This document shows, piece after piece, positions 56,731 to 64,000 of a stretch of 64,000 bases of DNA (its first letter is position 1; the number at the start of each line of letters is the position of its first letter). The notes below the pieces were generated by a model, which worked only from the letters and a program-made list of their open reading frames with translations, had not been told where the DNA came from and did no database searches. A program made the position numbers and the translations under genes. Origin of the DNA: Paenibacillus sp. OK003 (GTDB lineage: Bacteria > Bacillota > Bacilli > Paenibacillales > Paenibacillaceae); contig NZ_FOBD01000010.1 of the NCBI RefSeq assembly GCF_900109515.1, positions 1-64,000 on the forward strand, read 5' to 3'.

Positions 56731-56768
56731 AAAGGCCGTAGGGGTACCCCTGGCGGTCTTTTTCTTGT
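56731..56768 (+). terminator. Intrinsic terminator of spoIVA
   Basis: AAGGCCG-T-AGGGGT-ACCCCT-G-GCGGTCTT followed by TTTC. Confidence 0.8.
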
Positions 56769-56859
56769 TTAATTTTCATGATTTTGGATGAACTGGATAA
56801 GATACTTTAGTTTCAAATAAAAACTTAACGAGTTTTAGCTTTAAATTACTAAAACCCAT

Positions 56860-56887
56860 TTACATACTAGGGATTAGCCGTTATATT
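56860..56887 (+). promoter_or_regulatory. Probable sigma-A promoter of the sugar ABC operon
   Basis: TTTACA (56860-56865), 16 bases, TATATT (56882-56887). The RNA would start near 56894, only a few bases before the palindrome at 56901. Confidence 0.55.
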
Positions 56888-56900
56888 AATATTCAACTAT

Positions 56901-56916
56901 TGTGATCGAGATCACA
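56901..56916. promoter_or_regulatory. CRP/FNR-type operator
   Basis: TGTGATCGAGATCACA: perfect 7-base arms (TGTGATC/GATCACA) around GA, an exact match to the TGTGA-N6-TCACA site of CRP/FNR-family regulators. It lies just downstream of the predicted promoter and 26 bases before the first gene of the ABC operon, a repressing rather than activating position. Confidence 0.8.
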
Positions 56917-56942
56917 GAGAGTGTGAACAGGGGGAGAAAGAG

Positions 56943-58040
56943 ATGAGAAGGAAAGATACAAAATGGGTATGGTTGAGTGTGCTGCTTGTATTTACATTGG
57001 CGTTGTCCGCTTGCGGAATTAAAAAAGAACCTGCTTCAACTACAGCTTCCGGAGCAACAGAGGACAAGCCTCAAACCGAAGCAGTAACAGGTCCACTCAG
57101 CGGAAAACGAATTGCACTGATTATGGAATTTAATACAGGTACGTTCTCACAGCAATATGTGCAAGGAGTTAAAGAAGAAATCGAAAAATTCGGTGGACAA
57201 CTGACGACGTTTGTTGCCGATAATGATAAAGCCAAAATGGTATCGTTGCTCGATAGCGCAATTAACCAGAAATTCGATGCCATTCTAACGGATCATGGGG
57301 ATTCCTTGCTGACGCCGGGCGTGAAAAAGGCAGTAGAACAAAATATCCCGGTTGTTGTGTTCGATGCAGACATTAGCGTTAAGGGCGCAACAGTGTTATC
57401 CCAGGATGACCAGAAGATGGCTGAGCTTACGCTGGAGCAAATGAAAAAAGATATTAATGGCCAAGGCAATATCGTAAAAGTATGGGTGGCCGGCTTTGCA
57501 CCAATGGAACGTCGTCAGGTTGCTTATGGCAAGTTCCTGAAAGAGAACCCGGACATCAAGGAGATTGCAACGTTTGGTTCAGCTCAGAACCCGGCGCTGG
57601 ATACACAAGCCAAAATGGAAGCGATTCTGAAACAATATCCAAAAGGTGAAATTACAGCAGTATGGACTGCATGGGATGAGTTCGCCAAAGGTGCAGCGCG
57701 TGCCATTCAGCAAGCAGGACGTGACGAGATTAAGGTATATGGTATTGACATGAGTGATGAAGACTTGCAGATGATCCAGGATCCGAAAAACCCTTGGGTA
57801 GCTTCCGCAGCAGTTGATCCAACAGACATTGGACGTGTTCAGGTTCGTTATGCGTATCAGAAGCTGAATGGGGATGAGACAGAGGATCAAGTGGTTCTCA
57901 ACCCGGTCTATGTACAGCGTGATGCGCTGCCTGACAAACAAATCTCCACTTCAGAGCTGTCCGAGTATGTTGAGGGCTGGGGAGGAAGTATACAGGGAAT
58001 CAAGGATTGGATGTCCGAATACGGAGTTACTGCTAAATAA
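56943..58040 (+). CDS. Sugar ABC transporter substrate-binding lipoprotein
   Basis: A 365-residue type I periplasmic-binding-fold lipoprotein. Signal and lipobox LALSACGIKK, a Ser/Thr linker, then the sugar-binding fold: RIALIMEFNTGTFSQQYVQG, FDAILTDHGDS, IPVVVFDADI, AVWTAWDEFAKGAARAIQQA and KVYGIDMSDEDLQMI. It resembles ribose/rhamnose-type binding proteins; the sugar is not identifiable by eye. ATG 56943 follows GGGGGAGAAAG. A hairpin behind it probably protects its mRNA. Confidence 0.9.
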   Translation: MRRKDTKWVWLSVLLVFTLALSACGIKKEPASTTASGATEDKPQTEAVTGPLSGKRIALIMEFNTGTFSQQYVQGVKEEIEKFGGQLTTFVADNDKAKMVSLLDSAINQKFDAILTDHGDSLLTPGVKKAVEQNIPVVVFDADISVKGATVLSQDDQKMAELTLEQMKKDINGQGNIVKVWVAGFAPMERRQVAYGKFLKENPDIKEIATFGSAQNPALDTQAKMEAILKQYPKGEITAVWTAWDEFAKGAARAIQQAGRDEIKVYGIDMSDEDLQMIQDPKNPWVASAAVDPTDIGRVQVRYAYQKLNGDETEDQVVLNPVYVQRDALPDKQISTSELSEYVEGWGGSIQGIKDWMSEYGVTAK

Positions 58041-58051
58041 AACAGCGTAAC

Positions 58052-58080
58052 GGAGGCGCGCCGCAAGGTGCGCTTTTTCC
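58052..58080 (+). terminator. Intergenic hairpin between binding protein and ATPase genes
   Basis: GGCGCGCC-GCAA-GGTGCGC followed by TTTTTCC. Such hairpins commonly act as partial terminators or 3'-end stabilisers, so that the binding protein is made in excess. Confidence 0.75.
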
Positions 58081-58149
58081 AACCATGATGAAATAAAACG
58101 ACATGAGAATAGTGATACTCCCGGAGGGGAGCGATTGGAGGTTTGCGTC

Positions 58150-59667
58150 ATGAGTACTGCACCCATTCTGCTTCAAATGGAACATGTCCACAAGCAGTTT
58201 TCAGGCATTCCTGCACTGAAAGACGTGGAGTTCTCCGTCAAAGGCGGGGAAATTCACGCGCTGCTTGGTGCAAATGGTGCTGGCAAGAGCACATTGATGA
58301 AAATTCTGTCTGGTGCCTATCAACTGGATCAGGGTACTATCCAACTAAATGGGCAAACGCTTCATCTGAATTCACCAGGCGATGCCAAAGCGAGTGGGAT
58401 TCACTGTGTGTATCAGGAGGTGGATGCTGCGCTGGTTCCCCAATTGACAGCTGCCGAGAACATTATGCTGGATCAATTGGCGTCGCCTGGCGGAGGTTGG
58501 TGGAAAAGCCCTCGGAAACTGCAACAGCGTGCGGCTGAAGCTTTGCAGCAACTGGGAGCGAGTATATCCGTTCACAAAAAAGTAGCCGACCTGACGCTTG
58601 CGGAGAAGCAGATGATTCTGCTCGCACGTATTTTGATTCAGGATGCCAAGGTCATTATTTTTGATGAACCAACTGCACCGCTGAGCCAGGAAGAAACGGA
58701 CGCTTTTTTTCGAATCGTACATCTGCTGAAAGAACGCGGAGTGGCATGTATTTTCATTACTCACCGTCTTCCTGAAGTTACAAGTCACTGTGACCGTGTT
58801 ACCGTTATGAGAGATGGACAACATGTGTTTACGGGTGAGGCACAAGAGCTTACGATCAATGATCTGGTGACACAGATGCTCGGAAAACCGTTTGAGGAGG
58901 AGTTCCCCAAGACAGAAGCACCGGTAGGCGAAGTGTTGCTGGAAGCGCGAGGACTTCGGCGTGGAGTCCGAGTTAAGGGTGTGGACCTGTCTGTTCGTCG
59001 AGGCGAAGTACTGGCTGTGGTAGGGCTTGTAGGGGCGGGGAAAACGGAATGCTCCCGCTTGTTGATTGGTGCAGATCGGCTGGAGAGTGGAGAGATTCGG
59101 CTTAACAATCGTGAACTTCACCTTTCCCAACCTGCTGACGCTGCGGCTCTGGGCATTGTCTCCGTGCCTGAGGAACGGCGGAAACAGGGGATTCTGATTG
59201 AGGAAAACGTGGAACGGAATTTGAGCCTGCCTTTGCTTGGTCGTCTTAGTAGATTAGGTTTTGTAAGTCGAAAGCAAGAGCGTGAGAATGCGGAATCTTT
59301 AGTGCAGCAACTCGGGATCAAAGCATCGTCAGTGCGGCAGGAAGTGAAGTTTTTAAGCGGTGGCAATCAGCAAAAGGTGGCCATTGGCAAATGGCTGAAT
59401 GCGGACGCAGACGTCTTTATCTTTGATGAGCCGACAAAAGGTGTGGATATCGGCGCCAAAAGTGACATTTTTCGCATCATTAACGAACTGGCTTTGGCAG
59501 GTAAAGCTGTTATCTACTTCACGTGTGAACTGGATGAAGGAGTGGGCATTGGTGACCGGATTGCAGTCATGTGTGAAGGGACCATTGTAAAGGAATTCAA
59601 ACGGGGCGAGACTAACCAAGAACAGCTGCTATACTATGCAAGCGGTGGACAAGAGGTGGAAGCATGA
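58150..59667 (+). CDS. Sugar ABC transporter ATPase (RbsA/MglA type)
   Basis: A 505-residue fused ATPase with two nucleotide-binding domains. First: Walker A LLGANGAGKSTLMKIL, Walker B VIIFDEPTAPLS; its signature LTLAEKQMILLAR is degenerate. Second: Walker A VVGLVGAGKTECSRLL, signature LSGGNQQKVAIGKWL, Walker B VFIFDEPTKGVD. This is usual for monosaccharide importers. ATG 58150 follows TTGGAGG; TTG 58135, in frame, has CGGAGGGGA and is a serious alternative. It overlaps the permease gene by four bases. Confidence 0.95.
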   Translation: MSTAPILLQMEHVHKQFSGIPALKDVEFSVKGGEIHALLGANGAGKSTLMKILSGAYQLDQGTIQLNGQTLHLNSPGDAKASGIHCVYQEVDAALVPQLTAAENIMLDQLASPGGGWWKSPRKLQQRAAEALQQLGASISVHKKVADLTLAEKQMILLARILIQDAKVIIFDEPTAPLSQEETDAFFRIVHLLKERGVACIFITHRLPEVTSHCDRVTVMRDGQHVFTGEAQELTINDLVTQMLGKPFEEEFPKTEAPVGEVLLEARGLRRGVRVKGVDLSVRRGEVLAVVGLVGAGKTECSRLLIGADRLESGEIRLNNRELHLSQPADAAALGIVSVPEERRKQGILIEENVERNLSLPLLGRLSRLGFVSRKQERENAESLVQQLGIKASSVRQEVKFLSGGNQQKVAIGKWLNADADVFIFDEPTKGVDIGAKSDIFRIINELALAGKAVIYFTCELDEGVGIGDRIAVMCEGTIVKEFKRGETNQEQLLYYASGGQEVEA

Positions 59668-60650
59668 AGGATAAATCATTGGATTTTGCGTTCCGTTATG
59701 GCGCGATTATCGTTATTATTGGTGTTATCGCATTTTTCGGTATTAAATTGCCTTATTTTTTCACGTATAGTAACTTGACCGATATTTTGGGTTCAATCTC
59801 TATCGTGACATTTGTGGCGATTGGTGTTACCTTATCTCTCATTGTAGATGGATTTGACCTTTCGGTAGGGGCGACCGTCTCGCTAACTACTGTCGTTACC
59901 GCTTCATTAATGATATGGTATCAGCAGCCACTGGCAGTTGTCATTATCGTCCCATTGATTATTGGGGCTGTAATTGGTTGGCTTAATTCCTTGCTGATCG
60001 TGAAACTCCGTATTCCGGATCTGCTGGCTACACTTGCTACAATGTACATTATCGGTGGGATTCACAAAACGTATGCTCAAGGATACACGATCTATAACCA
60101 TATGCAGTTTCCAGACGGAAGCAAGGCTGCCGGAGAGATGGACCCTACATTTCTGCAGCTTGGGCAGGGAAAATGGCTGGGAATGCCGATTTCGGTCATC
60201 CTGTTGCTCATTGCGGTTATCGGTGTGCATATCTTTTTGACGTATACAAAGTATGGGCGCCAGATGTACGTTACGGGGGGCAATGAAGAAGCGGCACGTC
60301 TATCCGGCATCAAGGTAAAAAAGGTGCGTACACTCGCTTATGTAGCTGCTGGAGTGTTTGCTGCAATCGGCGGTATTATCTATGCATCCAAAGTAGGTTC
60401 AGGGCAAATTGATGCAGGATCTCCGTTGTTAATGGAATCCGTGGCCGCTGTGTTTGTCGGATTCTCCGTATTTGGTGCAGGTAAACCAAACGTAATCGGA
60501 ACATTCATTGGCTCGGTTCTCATTGGTGTACTGGTGAACGGTTTGACGATGATGAACGTTCAATATTTCACGCATGATATTGTAAAAGGTGGGGTGCTCG
60601 TGCTTGCCCTGGCCGTTACATTTTACGTGTTAAACCGCAACCGCACTTGA
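59664..60650 (+). CDS. Sugar ABC transporter permease (RbsC type)
   Basis: A 328-residue membrane permease of the monosaccharide family with about nine helices. Typical segments: LIVDGFDLSVGATVSLTTVV, GWLNSLLIVKLRIPDLLATL, YGRQMYVTGGNEEAARLSGI and ESVAAVFVGFSVFGAGKPNV. ATG 59664 overlaps the ATPase stop (ATGA). With the binding protein and ATPase it forms a complete importer; no catabolic genes for the sugar follow, as hbs is next. Confidence 0.95.
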   Translation: MKDKSLDFAFRYGAIIVIIGVIAFFGIKLPYFFTYSNLTDILGSISIVTFVAIGVTLSLIVDGFDLSVGATVSLTTVVTASLMIWYQQPLAVVIIVPLIIGAVIGWLNSLLIVKLRIPDLLATLATMYIIGGIHKTYAQGYTIYNHMQFPDGSKAAGEMDPTFLQLGQGKWLGMPISVILLLIAVIGVHIFLTYTKYGRQMYVTGGNEEAARLSGIKVKKVRTLAYVAAGVFAAIGGIIYASKVGSGQIDAGSPLLMESVAAVFVGFSVFGAGKPNVIGTFIGSVLIGVLVNGLTMMNVQYFTHDIVKGGVLVLALAVTFYVLNRNRT

Positions 60651-60870
60651 AATTGTGTGCTGTCTGTATTAGTATAAAATTTGTTCGGCGTCTGAAACAA
60701 CCTTTGTTTCAGGCGGCATTCTGCCGGAAATGACTGTTGACCGCAGGTCGAGATTTGTGTTCATCACGCTCAAGATGTACGTAGATTTTTTGTGTATGAA
60801 CGTATATTTCGCAATAAAACGGAAACACAGTATAACATTCAGGACATTGATTCAGGAGGTGAAAAAACAA

Positions 60871-61143
60871 ATGAACAAATCAGACTTGATTACACACGTG
60901 TCTGAAGCGACTGAATTGTCCAAAAAGGATGTAACGAAAGCGGTTGATGCCGTATTCGAAGCAATCTCTGGGGCTCTTCAAAGCGGAGACAAAGTACAAT
61001 TGGTTGGTTTTGGGAACTTCGAAGTTCGCGAGCGCTCTGCACGTAAAGGACGCAATCCGCAAACAGGTGAAGAAATCGAAATTCCTGCGAGCAAAATTCC
61101 TGCATTCAAACCAGGTAAAGCGCTCAAAGACGGAATTAAATAA
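60871..61143 (+). CDS. hbs: DNA-binding protein HU
   Basis: A 90-residue histone-like protein: [60 protein letters not shown]. It bends and coats DNA as a dimer. ATG 60871 follows AGGAGGTG; the upstream frame from 60730 is leader. In B. subtilis hbs follows spoIVA; here the ABC operon sits between. The leader is 200 bases long. Confidence 0.97.
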   Translation: MNKSDLITHVSEATELSKKDVTKAVDAVFEAISGALQSGDKVQLVGFGNFEVRERSARKGRNPQTGEEIEIPASKIPAFKPGKALKDGIK

Positions 61144-61167
61144 GATTTCTACATATTCCATATGTTG

Positions 61168-61207
61168 ACAAAAAAAGACCGTGACTTGTTCACGGCCTTT
61201 TCTTTTG
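61168..61207 (+). terminator. Intrinsic terminator of hbs
   Basis: AAAAAAGACCGTG-ACTTGTT-CACGGCCTTTTCTTTT. Confidence 0.9.
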
Positions 61208-61211
61208 TCCG

Positions 61212-61373
61212 TTAATCATTTTTCTTCCTGCCGTCTAGCGACTCCGGCTCATCCGGTTGCTGCGCATAGGCAATCAGAATGAGTTCTTTTCCAGCGGCTG
61301 CAGACAGATGCTGTTCGGTTTCTTTTAACTGGTGAATATGCTCGTCTGTCAGTGCGGCGGGAATGTACTTCAT
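61212..61373 (-). CDS. Small hypothetical protein, minus strand
   Basis: A 53-residue gene that is easily overlooked. ATG 61373 follows AGAAAGGAGAG at ideal spacing; the stop is at 61212. The protein (KYIPAALTDEHIHQLKETEQ, HLSAAAGKELILIAYAQQPD) is helical, with a charged tail. It lies opposite to hbs and mtrB, and the hbs terminator sits just beyond its stop. No family recognised. Confidence 0.7.
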   Translation of the reverse strand: MKYIPAALTDEHIHQLKETEQHLSAAAGKELILIAYAQQPDEPESLDGRKKND

Positions 61374-61511
61374 AGAGACTCTCCTTTCTGTGGCAGGATC
61401 ACTTGTAGTATGACCTGGGAGTAACAGATTATTGCGCTCCGTTCACATAAAGGCTGGTTGACAAATGAAACAATCTTTATCATCATTAACGCTATTGAAC
61501 AAGGAGAGGGG

Positions 61512-61742
61512 ATGTGCGTGATGGATCATCCAACCGGCAGTGATTATATCGTAATTAAGGCGGAGGAAAACGGTGTTCAGGTGATCGGCTTAACCCGAGG
61601 ACAGGATACCCGCTTCCACCATACGGAGAAGCTGGATAAGGGAGAAGTCATGTTTGCCCAATTTACCAATCATACTTCCGCCATTAAAATCCGTGGAAAA
61701 GCCACGCTGATTACGAAGCATGGACAAATTCAGTCGGAATAA
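61512..61742 (+). CDS. mtrB: trp RNA-binding attenuation protein (TRAP)
   Basis: A 76-residue TRAP, an 11-subunit ring that binds tryptophan and then GAG/UAG repeats in trp leader RNA. Conserved: [40 protein letters not shown], and the RNA-binding KIRGK (KxR). ATG 61512 follows AAGGAGAGG; the product then has a few extra residues before the family start. In B. subtilis mtrA (folE) is in front; here it is absent. Confidence 0.95.
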   Translation: MCVMDHPTGSDYIVIKAEENGVQVIGLTRGQDTRFHHTEKLDKGEVMFAQFTNHTSAIKIRGKATLITKHGQIQSE

Positions 61743-61748
61743 TGAAAA

Positions 61749-61773
61749 TTGCAGGCATAGCCTGCTTTTTTTC
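61749..61773 (+). terminator. Intrinsic terminator of mtrB
   Basis: GCAGGC-AT-AGCCTGC followed by TTTTTTTCG. Confidence 0.85.
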
Positions 61774-61840
61774 GTTGTAGAATGAGGTATGAGCCTTTAC
61801 CGGACAGACTACACTAACAGGTAAGGGCAGGGAGGCATTT

Positions 61841-62380
61841 ATGAAACCGCGGATGATCGTGACTGCTTCACTGCTGGCAACGGTTGTGGCGGTCCTTCTG
61901 CTTGTTGCCATACAAACCTTACATATGCGTACCTTGGGCGGTGAAAACATACAACCCGTTTCTGCAACGCAGCATCCAGTCCAGCTAACGGAAGACAATC
62001 TGGTGGACGTGCTGAGCACCATGAAATTATCGACACCCATTGCCAGGGTGGAGTGGAAACAATCCATTTTGACGCTCGATCTAAAGGTTACCGGAACCAG
62101 CACAAGTTACACTGAAATTTATGGTAATATGGCTGCTGTGGCAGATCTAGGCTTTCGAAGTCTGGATAACGTGGAACAGGTGATGCTGCGTGTCATGGCA
62201 GAGGATGAATGGCTTCACAAAAGACATTTATTGCTCGCTGCCGATTTTCGGCGTGGGGAATGGCCGATGTATGCAATCGAAACGCTTCGAGACTGGAACA
62301 GTCCGATCCTCTCGGACGAATTGAAGGACTGGTTTCACATGATGGAGACCGAACTTTGGAAGAAGCAATTCGAAATGTAA
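61841..62380 (+). CDS. Hypothetical membrane-anchored protein
   Basis: A 179-residue protein. An N-terminal signal or anchor (MIVTASLLATVVAVLLLVAI) is followed by a soluble domain (QLTEDNLVDVLSTMKLSTPI, WKQSILTLDLKVTGTSTSYT, DLGFRSLDNVEQVMLRVMAE). ATG 61841 follows AGGGAGGC. It lies between mtrB and hepS, where B. subtilis has no clear equivalent. No family recognised. Confidence 0.75.
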   Translation: MKPRMIVTASLLATVVAVLLLVAIQTLHMRTLGGENIQPVSATQHPVQLTEDNLVDVLSTMKLSTPIARVEWKQSILTLDLKVTGTSTSYTEIYGNMAAVADLGFRSLDNVEQVMLRVMAEDEWLHKRHLLLAADFRRGEWPMYAIETLRDWNSPILSDELKDWFHMMETELWKKQFEM

Positions 62381-62493
62381 AGTCAGGGGTAATAGAATAG
62401 CATGATTCAGTGCGTGCCCGATAAACATATGCTATAATATATAAGATTGTAGTGCAGAAATGGTTTAACAATGCAAAGGCTCGGAGGCTGAGA

Positions 62494-63357
62494 ATGAATT
62501 CATATCGCGTACCCCAACTAGCAAAGAAATATACGGATTACGACATGATTCGACAACATACGGAAATCCCATCATTTCCGGATAGCCGGGCTCGTCTGCT
62601 GCAGGTATTTGTGGGCCGCACAGACGAAAAGGTTCATGATGAGCTATACGCTCTCGCAACCTCGCTCGTTCAGTTGGCCATGGATACGCATGATCGAATC
62701 GATACGATATCCGGAGAGCGTAGAGAACTGGAGATGCGTTCACGCCAGCTGAACGTGCTTGCCGGAGATTATTTCAGTAGCCGTTTCTATCAGTTGCTTG
62801 CCCATGCTGGCAAAATTGAAATGATCGGTAAACTTAGTGGTGCTGTATCCGAAGTGAATGCTCGCAAGATGACGCTGTATGAACGGATGAAAAAGCTTCT
62901 CGTTTCGGCTGAAGAATACTTGCGTGAAACAGTGCAGCTGAAGATGCAGCTGTTTCTTTCTTTTACAGGCATGATCCGCGATAACGAAGCATCGCTTTGG
63001 AACGACCTGTTGGCCGAATTCAGCTACTGCGAGGCAATTATGGAAGAGCTGCAGCGGATGAATGACGAACAGAATTTTTATCACAGTTATGCTTTCTGGC
63101 ATATATACGAGCATGGCAATGACGACGAGCGTAATATGCTGCGTCAGCCGGAGCAGGATACAAGAGCATGGAGCGGTATGGTGCTGAAGTATCGGATCGG
63201 CGAGTTTTTGCTGGACAAGCTTCGTGAGTGTACACACCGTATACAACTGTTGCTGCAAGACGAGGAAGATCAACTGGGCCTGCATGAGATCAATGCAATC
63301 CTGGAGCCTTACCTGACGTATTTGCAGCCTTCACATGCGGCAGTAAGGGAAGATTGA
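62494..63357 (+). CDS. hepS: Heptaprenyl diphosphate synthase component 1
   Basis: A 287-residue HepS, the small non-catalytic subunit that pairs with HepT to make the C35 side chain of menaquinone-7. Recognisable parts are KYTDYDMIRQHTEIPSFPDS, LQLAMDTHDRI-like VQLAMDTHDRID and VLAGDYFSSRFYQLLAHAGK. The start is ATG 62494 after CTCGGAGG; earlier codons from 62452 lack a site. Order hepS-menG agrees with B. subtilis hepS-menH-hepT. Confidence 0.93.
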   Translation: MNSYRVPQLAKKYTDYDMIRQHTEIPSFPDSRARLLQVFVGRTDEKVHDELYALATSLVQLAMDTHDRIDTISGERRELEMRSRQLNVLAGDYFSSRFYQLLAHAGKIEMIGKLSGAVSEVNARKMTLYERMKKLLVSAEEYLRETVQLKMQLFLSFTGMIRDNEASLWNDLLAEFSYCEAIMEELQRMNDEQNFYHSYAFWHIYEHGNDDERNMLRQPEQDTRAWSGMVLKYRIGEFLLDKLRECTHRIQLLLQDEEDQLGLHEINAILEPYLTYLQPSHAAVRED

Positions 63358-63372
63358 GGGGGAGACAGACGA

Positions 63373-64000
63373 ATGGGGAGCGGAGAGACCAAACCTAAAG
63401 AAGAATTTGTCCATTCTGTTTTTCAGAGTATAGCCGGTAAATATGATGTCATGAATGATATTTTGAGTTTCCGCAGGCACAAGGCTTGGCGTAAATTCAC
63501 CATGAAGAAGATGAATATGTCCAAGGGCGATACCGGTCTTGATTTGTGCTGCGGCACATGTGACTGGACGCTTGCGATGGCTGAAGCAAGTGAAACAGGT
63601 CACATGCATGGGCTGGATTTCAGCAGCAACATGTTGGAGGTTGGACAAACCAAAGTTGACGCTGTAAATCGTCAAAAACAAATTACGTTGGTACAGGGCA
63701 ATGCGATGTCGCTTCCCTTCGAAGACAATTCATTCGATTATGTGACGATTGGATTTGGACTGCGCAATGTACCGGATCTCAGACAGGTTCTGTCGGAGAT
63801 GAAGCGTGTAGTAAAACCGGGTGGCATGGTGGTGTGTCTGGAATTGTCCAAGCCGACATGGCAGCCGTTTAAAGGTATTTATTATTTTTATTTTGAACAA
63901 GTATTACCCAATCTTGCCAAATTGTTTGCCAAACGTTATGAGCAGTATAAATGGCTGCCGGACTCACTTGCACTTTTTCCAGGAAGGAAGGAACTGGCCG
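63373..64000 (+). CDS. menG: Demethylmenaquinone methyltransferase (partial, runs off the right edge)
   Basis: ATG 63373 follows GGGGGAGAC and the frame stays open to the window end (209 codons). The SAM-binding motif I is [18 protein letters not shown], with [35 protein letters not shown] and [20 protein letters not shown], all typical of UbiE/MenG. It makes the last step of menaquinone synthesis, next to hepS, whose product forms the side chain. Only about 25-30 C-terminal residues should be missing. Confidence 0.95.
   Translation, partial: MGSGETKPKEEFVHSVFQSIAGKYDVMNDILSFRRHKAWRKFTMKKMNMSKGDTGLDLCCGTCDWTLAMAEASETGHMHGLDFSSNMLEVGQTKVDAVNRQKQITLVQGNAMSLPFEDNSFDYVTIGFGLRNVPDLRQVLSEMKRVVKPGGMVVCLELSKPTWQPFKGIYYFYFEQVLPNLAKLFAKRYEQYKWLPDSLALFPGRKELA

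Overview
The window comes from the chromosome of a spore-forming Firmicute, most probably a Paenibacillus. Gene order follows the Bacillus subtilis spoVA-lysA-ppiB-rib-scpAB-spmAB-rluB-resABCDE-serA-ypbD...cmk-ypfD-der-gpsA-spoIVA-hbs-mtrB-hepS-menG backbone almost gene for gene. Typical Paenibacillus features sit on it: GTG/TTG starts, strong AGGAGG ribosome binding sites, a zinc ribbon fused to ResB, a very large collagen-like protein and an extra plsC between cmk and rpsA. No rRNA, tRNA, IS element or CRISPR array was seen.

Layout. 0-3.4 kb: spoVAA, spoVAB and spoVAF (spore dipicolinate uptake and germination) after a structured 490-bp non-coding region. 3.4-9.9 kb: lysA, ppiB and a complete riboflavin operon ribD-ribE-ribBA-ribH under an FMN riboswitch. 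10-13.1 kb: scpA-scpB (condensin partners), a YtfI-like DUF2953 protein and ytfJ. 13.1-21.1 kb: a roughly 8-kb island bounded by a 39-bp imperfect direct repeat that is itself an intrinsic terminator. It carries a TcdE-type holin, an amidase, a lytic transglycosylase, two sigma-70-like factors, a Cse60-like protein, a DUF2294 protein, several orphan small genes on both strands and gene debris, with no integrase or phage structural gene. 21.2-24.4 kb: a dacB-type carboxypeptidase, spmA, spmB and a secreted trypsin-like protease. 24.6-31.3 kb: rluB and the cytochrome c maturation and redox-sensing cluster resABCDE. 31.5-35.5 kb: a 1320-residue collagen-like spore or surface protein. 35.6-37.7 kb: serA on the minus strand behind a T-box leader. 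38-45.7 kb: a CPBP protease, a metallophosphoesterase, a lipoprotein polysaccharide deacetylase, a MecA-type adaptor, prsW, ypeB and ypfA. 45.7-51.7 kb: cmk, plsC, an S1-domain protein, der, plsY and gpsA (phospholipid precursor and ribosome functions). 51.7-56.7 kb: spoVIF, yphE, a nucleotidyltransferase-like protein, a ferredoxin, yphF, a tautomerase and spoIVA. 56.9-60.7 kb: a sugar ABC transporter inserted between spoIVA and hbs, with a CRP/FNR-type palindrome just downstream of its predicted promoter. 60.8-64 kb: hbs, mtrB (TRAP), hepS and the 5' part of menG.

Most genes are core functions: sporulation (spoVA, ytfJ, spmAB, ypeB, spoVIF, spoIVA), riboflavin and menaquinone cofactors, respiration control and lipid synthesis. 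The accessory, potentially novel parts are the 13.1-21.1 kb holin/sigma island, the collagen-like gene, the ABC transporter with its operator and the structured region at the left edge. Three genes are easily missed: yphE at 52188-52367, a 53-residue minus-strand gene at 61212-61373, and menG, which runs off the right edge. All functional names rest on motif reading and remembered family and synteny knowledge; no database search was run.
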